NCBI GenBank assembly: GCA_020631035.1
Contig: JAHDIA010000007.1
Coordinates: 17,272 to 23,545, forward strand
DNA length: 6,274 nt
Source: Chitinophagales bacterium
Lineage (GTDB): Bacteria; Bacteroidota; Bacteroidia; Chitinophagales; UBA2359
Direction: 5' to 3'
The position numbers and the translations under genes were made by a program. A model generated the notes under the pieces. That model was not told where the DNA came from and did no database searches. It worked only from the letters and a program-made list of their open reading frames with translations. Positions 6,093 through 6,274 of the stretch are shown here, piece by piece. The number at the start of each line of letters is the position of its first letter. Position 1 is the stretch's first letter.

Positions 6093-6138
6093 AGTTGAGA
6101 CAGAAGTATTTTTGGCTAGGATAAGGCACAAAAAACGG

Positions 6139-6170
6139 ACTGGGCTGGCATACCACTGGGCTGGCACACC
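6139..6170. repeat. 16-bp tandem duplication inside the element
   Basis: ACTGGGCTGGCATACC (6139-6154) is followed immediately by ACTGGGCTGGCACACC (6155-6170), with 15 of 16 bases identical. It lies off-centre in the MITE-like element. Such a step could vary in copy number between element copies. Confidence 0.75.
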
Positions 6171-6171
6171 A

Positions 6172-6188
6172 ATTATGCAGCGCATAAT
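6172..6188. repeat. Palindrome near the element's centre
   Basis: ATTATGC (6172-6178) and GCATAAT (6182-6188) pair perfectly around AGC. It lies within about 8 bases of the geometric centre of the 205-bp element, so a transcript of the element could fold with this as one of its local hairpins. Confidence 0.6.
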
Positions 6189-6274
6189 GAGTATTTTTGT
6201 AACTGGTCCGACATTTCGAAAATCCCTAGCCAAAAAGACGAAGTCGCAGACCAGCAAGGGGTTTTCAGACAGGT

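Larger units (their letters stand above)
6070..6274. mobile_element. MITE-like 205-bp element with 15-bp perfect terminal inverted repeats
   Basis: ACCTGTCTGAAAACC (6070-6084) and GGTTTTCAGACAGGT (6260-6274) are perfect reverse complements. Nested inside are TTTTTGGCTAGG (6109-6120) and CCTAGCCAAAAA (6225-6236), a second perfect 12-bp inverted pair set 24 and 23 bases from the outer repeats. The near-exact symmetry argues for one element rather than chance. It is too short for a transposase, so it would be non-autonomous, or the solo ends of an internally deleted insertion sequence. The target duplication cannot be read because the right flank lies outside the window, and the repeat may extend past base 6274. 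Confidence 0.7.

Noticed and set aside
5965..6274. A 103-codon frame starting at ATG 5965 and running off the right edge
   Set aside because: It crosses the element boundary, overlaps the better-looking 5946-6092 frame in another phase, and its peptide (Lys, Arg, Ser, Thr-rich) resembles translated repeat sequence rather than a protein. It is kept only as a caution because the right edge is open.

Overview
The window looks like a piece of a Bacteroidota chromosome, probably from a Saprospiria/Lewinella-like lineage (the phylum is well supported, the finer placement is a guess). The phylum call rests on a gliding-motility-associated C-terminal sorting domain next to a PorP/SprF-type outer-membrane protein, both hallmarks of the type IX secretion system (T9SS), on A-rich start regions without Shine-Dalgarno motifs, and on moderately AT-rich coding sequence.

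Layout: positions 1-335 are a non-coding leader with a 19-bp tandem repeat at the window edge, a GC-richer palindromic block and a perfect 8-bp-stem palindrome. Positions 336-5536 hold three tightly packed + strand genes: (A) a 739-aa multi-pass membrane protein with a periplasmic vWA-like domain, a cysteine-containing RING/U-box-like segment, six further membrane spans and a C-terminal FHA-like domain; (B) a 485-aa exported protein with Ig-like segments and a T9SS type B sorting domain; (C) a 507-aa PorP/SprF-like protein with an unusual ~200-aa C-terminal extension. A and B overlap by ATGA, and B and C are 3 nt apart, so they very probably form one operon. Positions 5537-6274 carry no convincing complete gene. 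They hold an AT-rich stretch, a palindrome-rich block, two oppositely oriented heptamer arrays, a possible gene remnant, and a 205-bp MITE-like element with perfect 15-bp terminal inverted repeats ending exactly at the window edge.

How the genes may work together: B is the likely T9SS cargo and C its likely partner, in the manner of SprB/SprF. The novel part is A, whose predicted topology puts a vWA-like domain in the periplasm and an FHA-like domain in the cytoplasm. Both domains have lost several canonical ligand-binding residues. If the operon is conserved, it would be a three-part envelope module linking an inner-membrane protein, an outer-membrane PorP/SprF protein and a surface protein. 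That functional linkage is inference from gene order and overlap.
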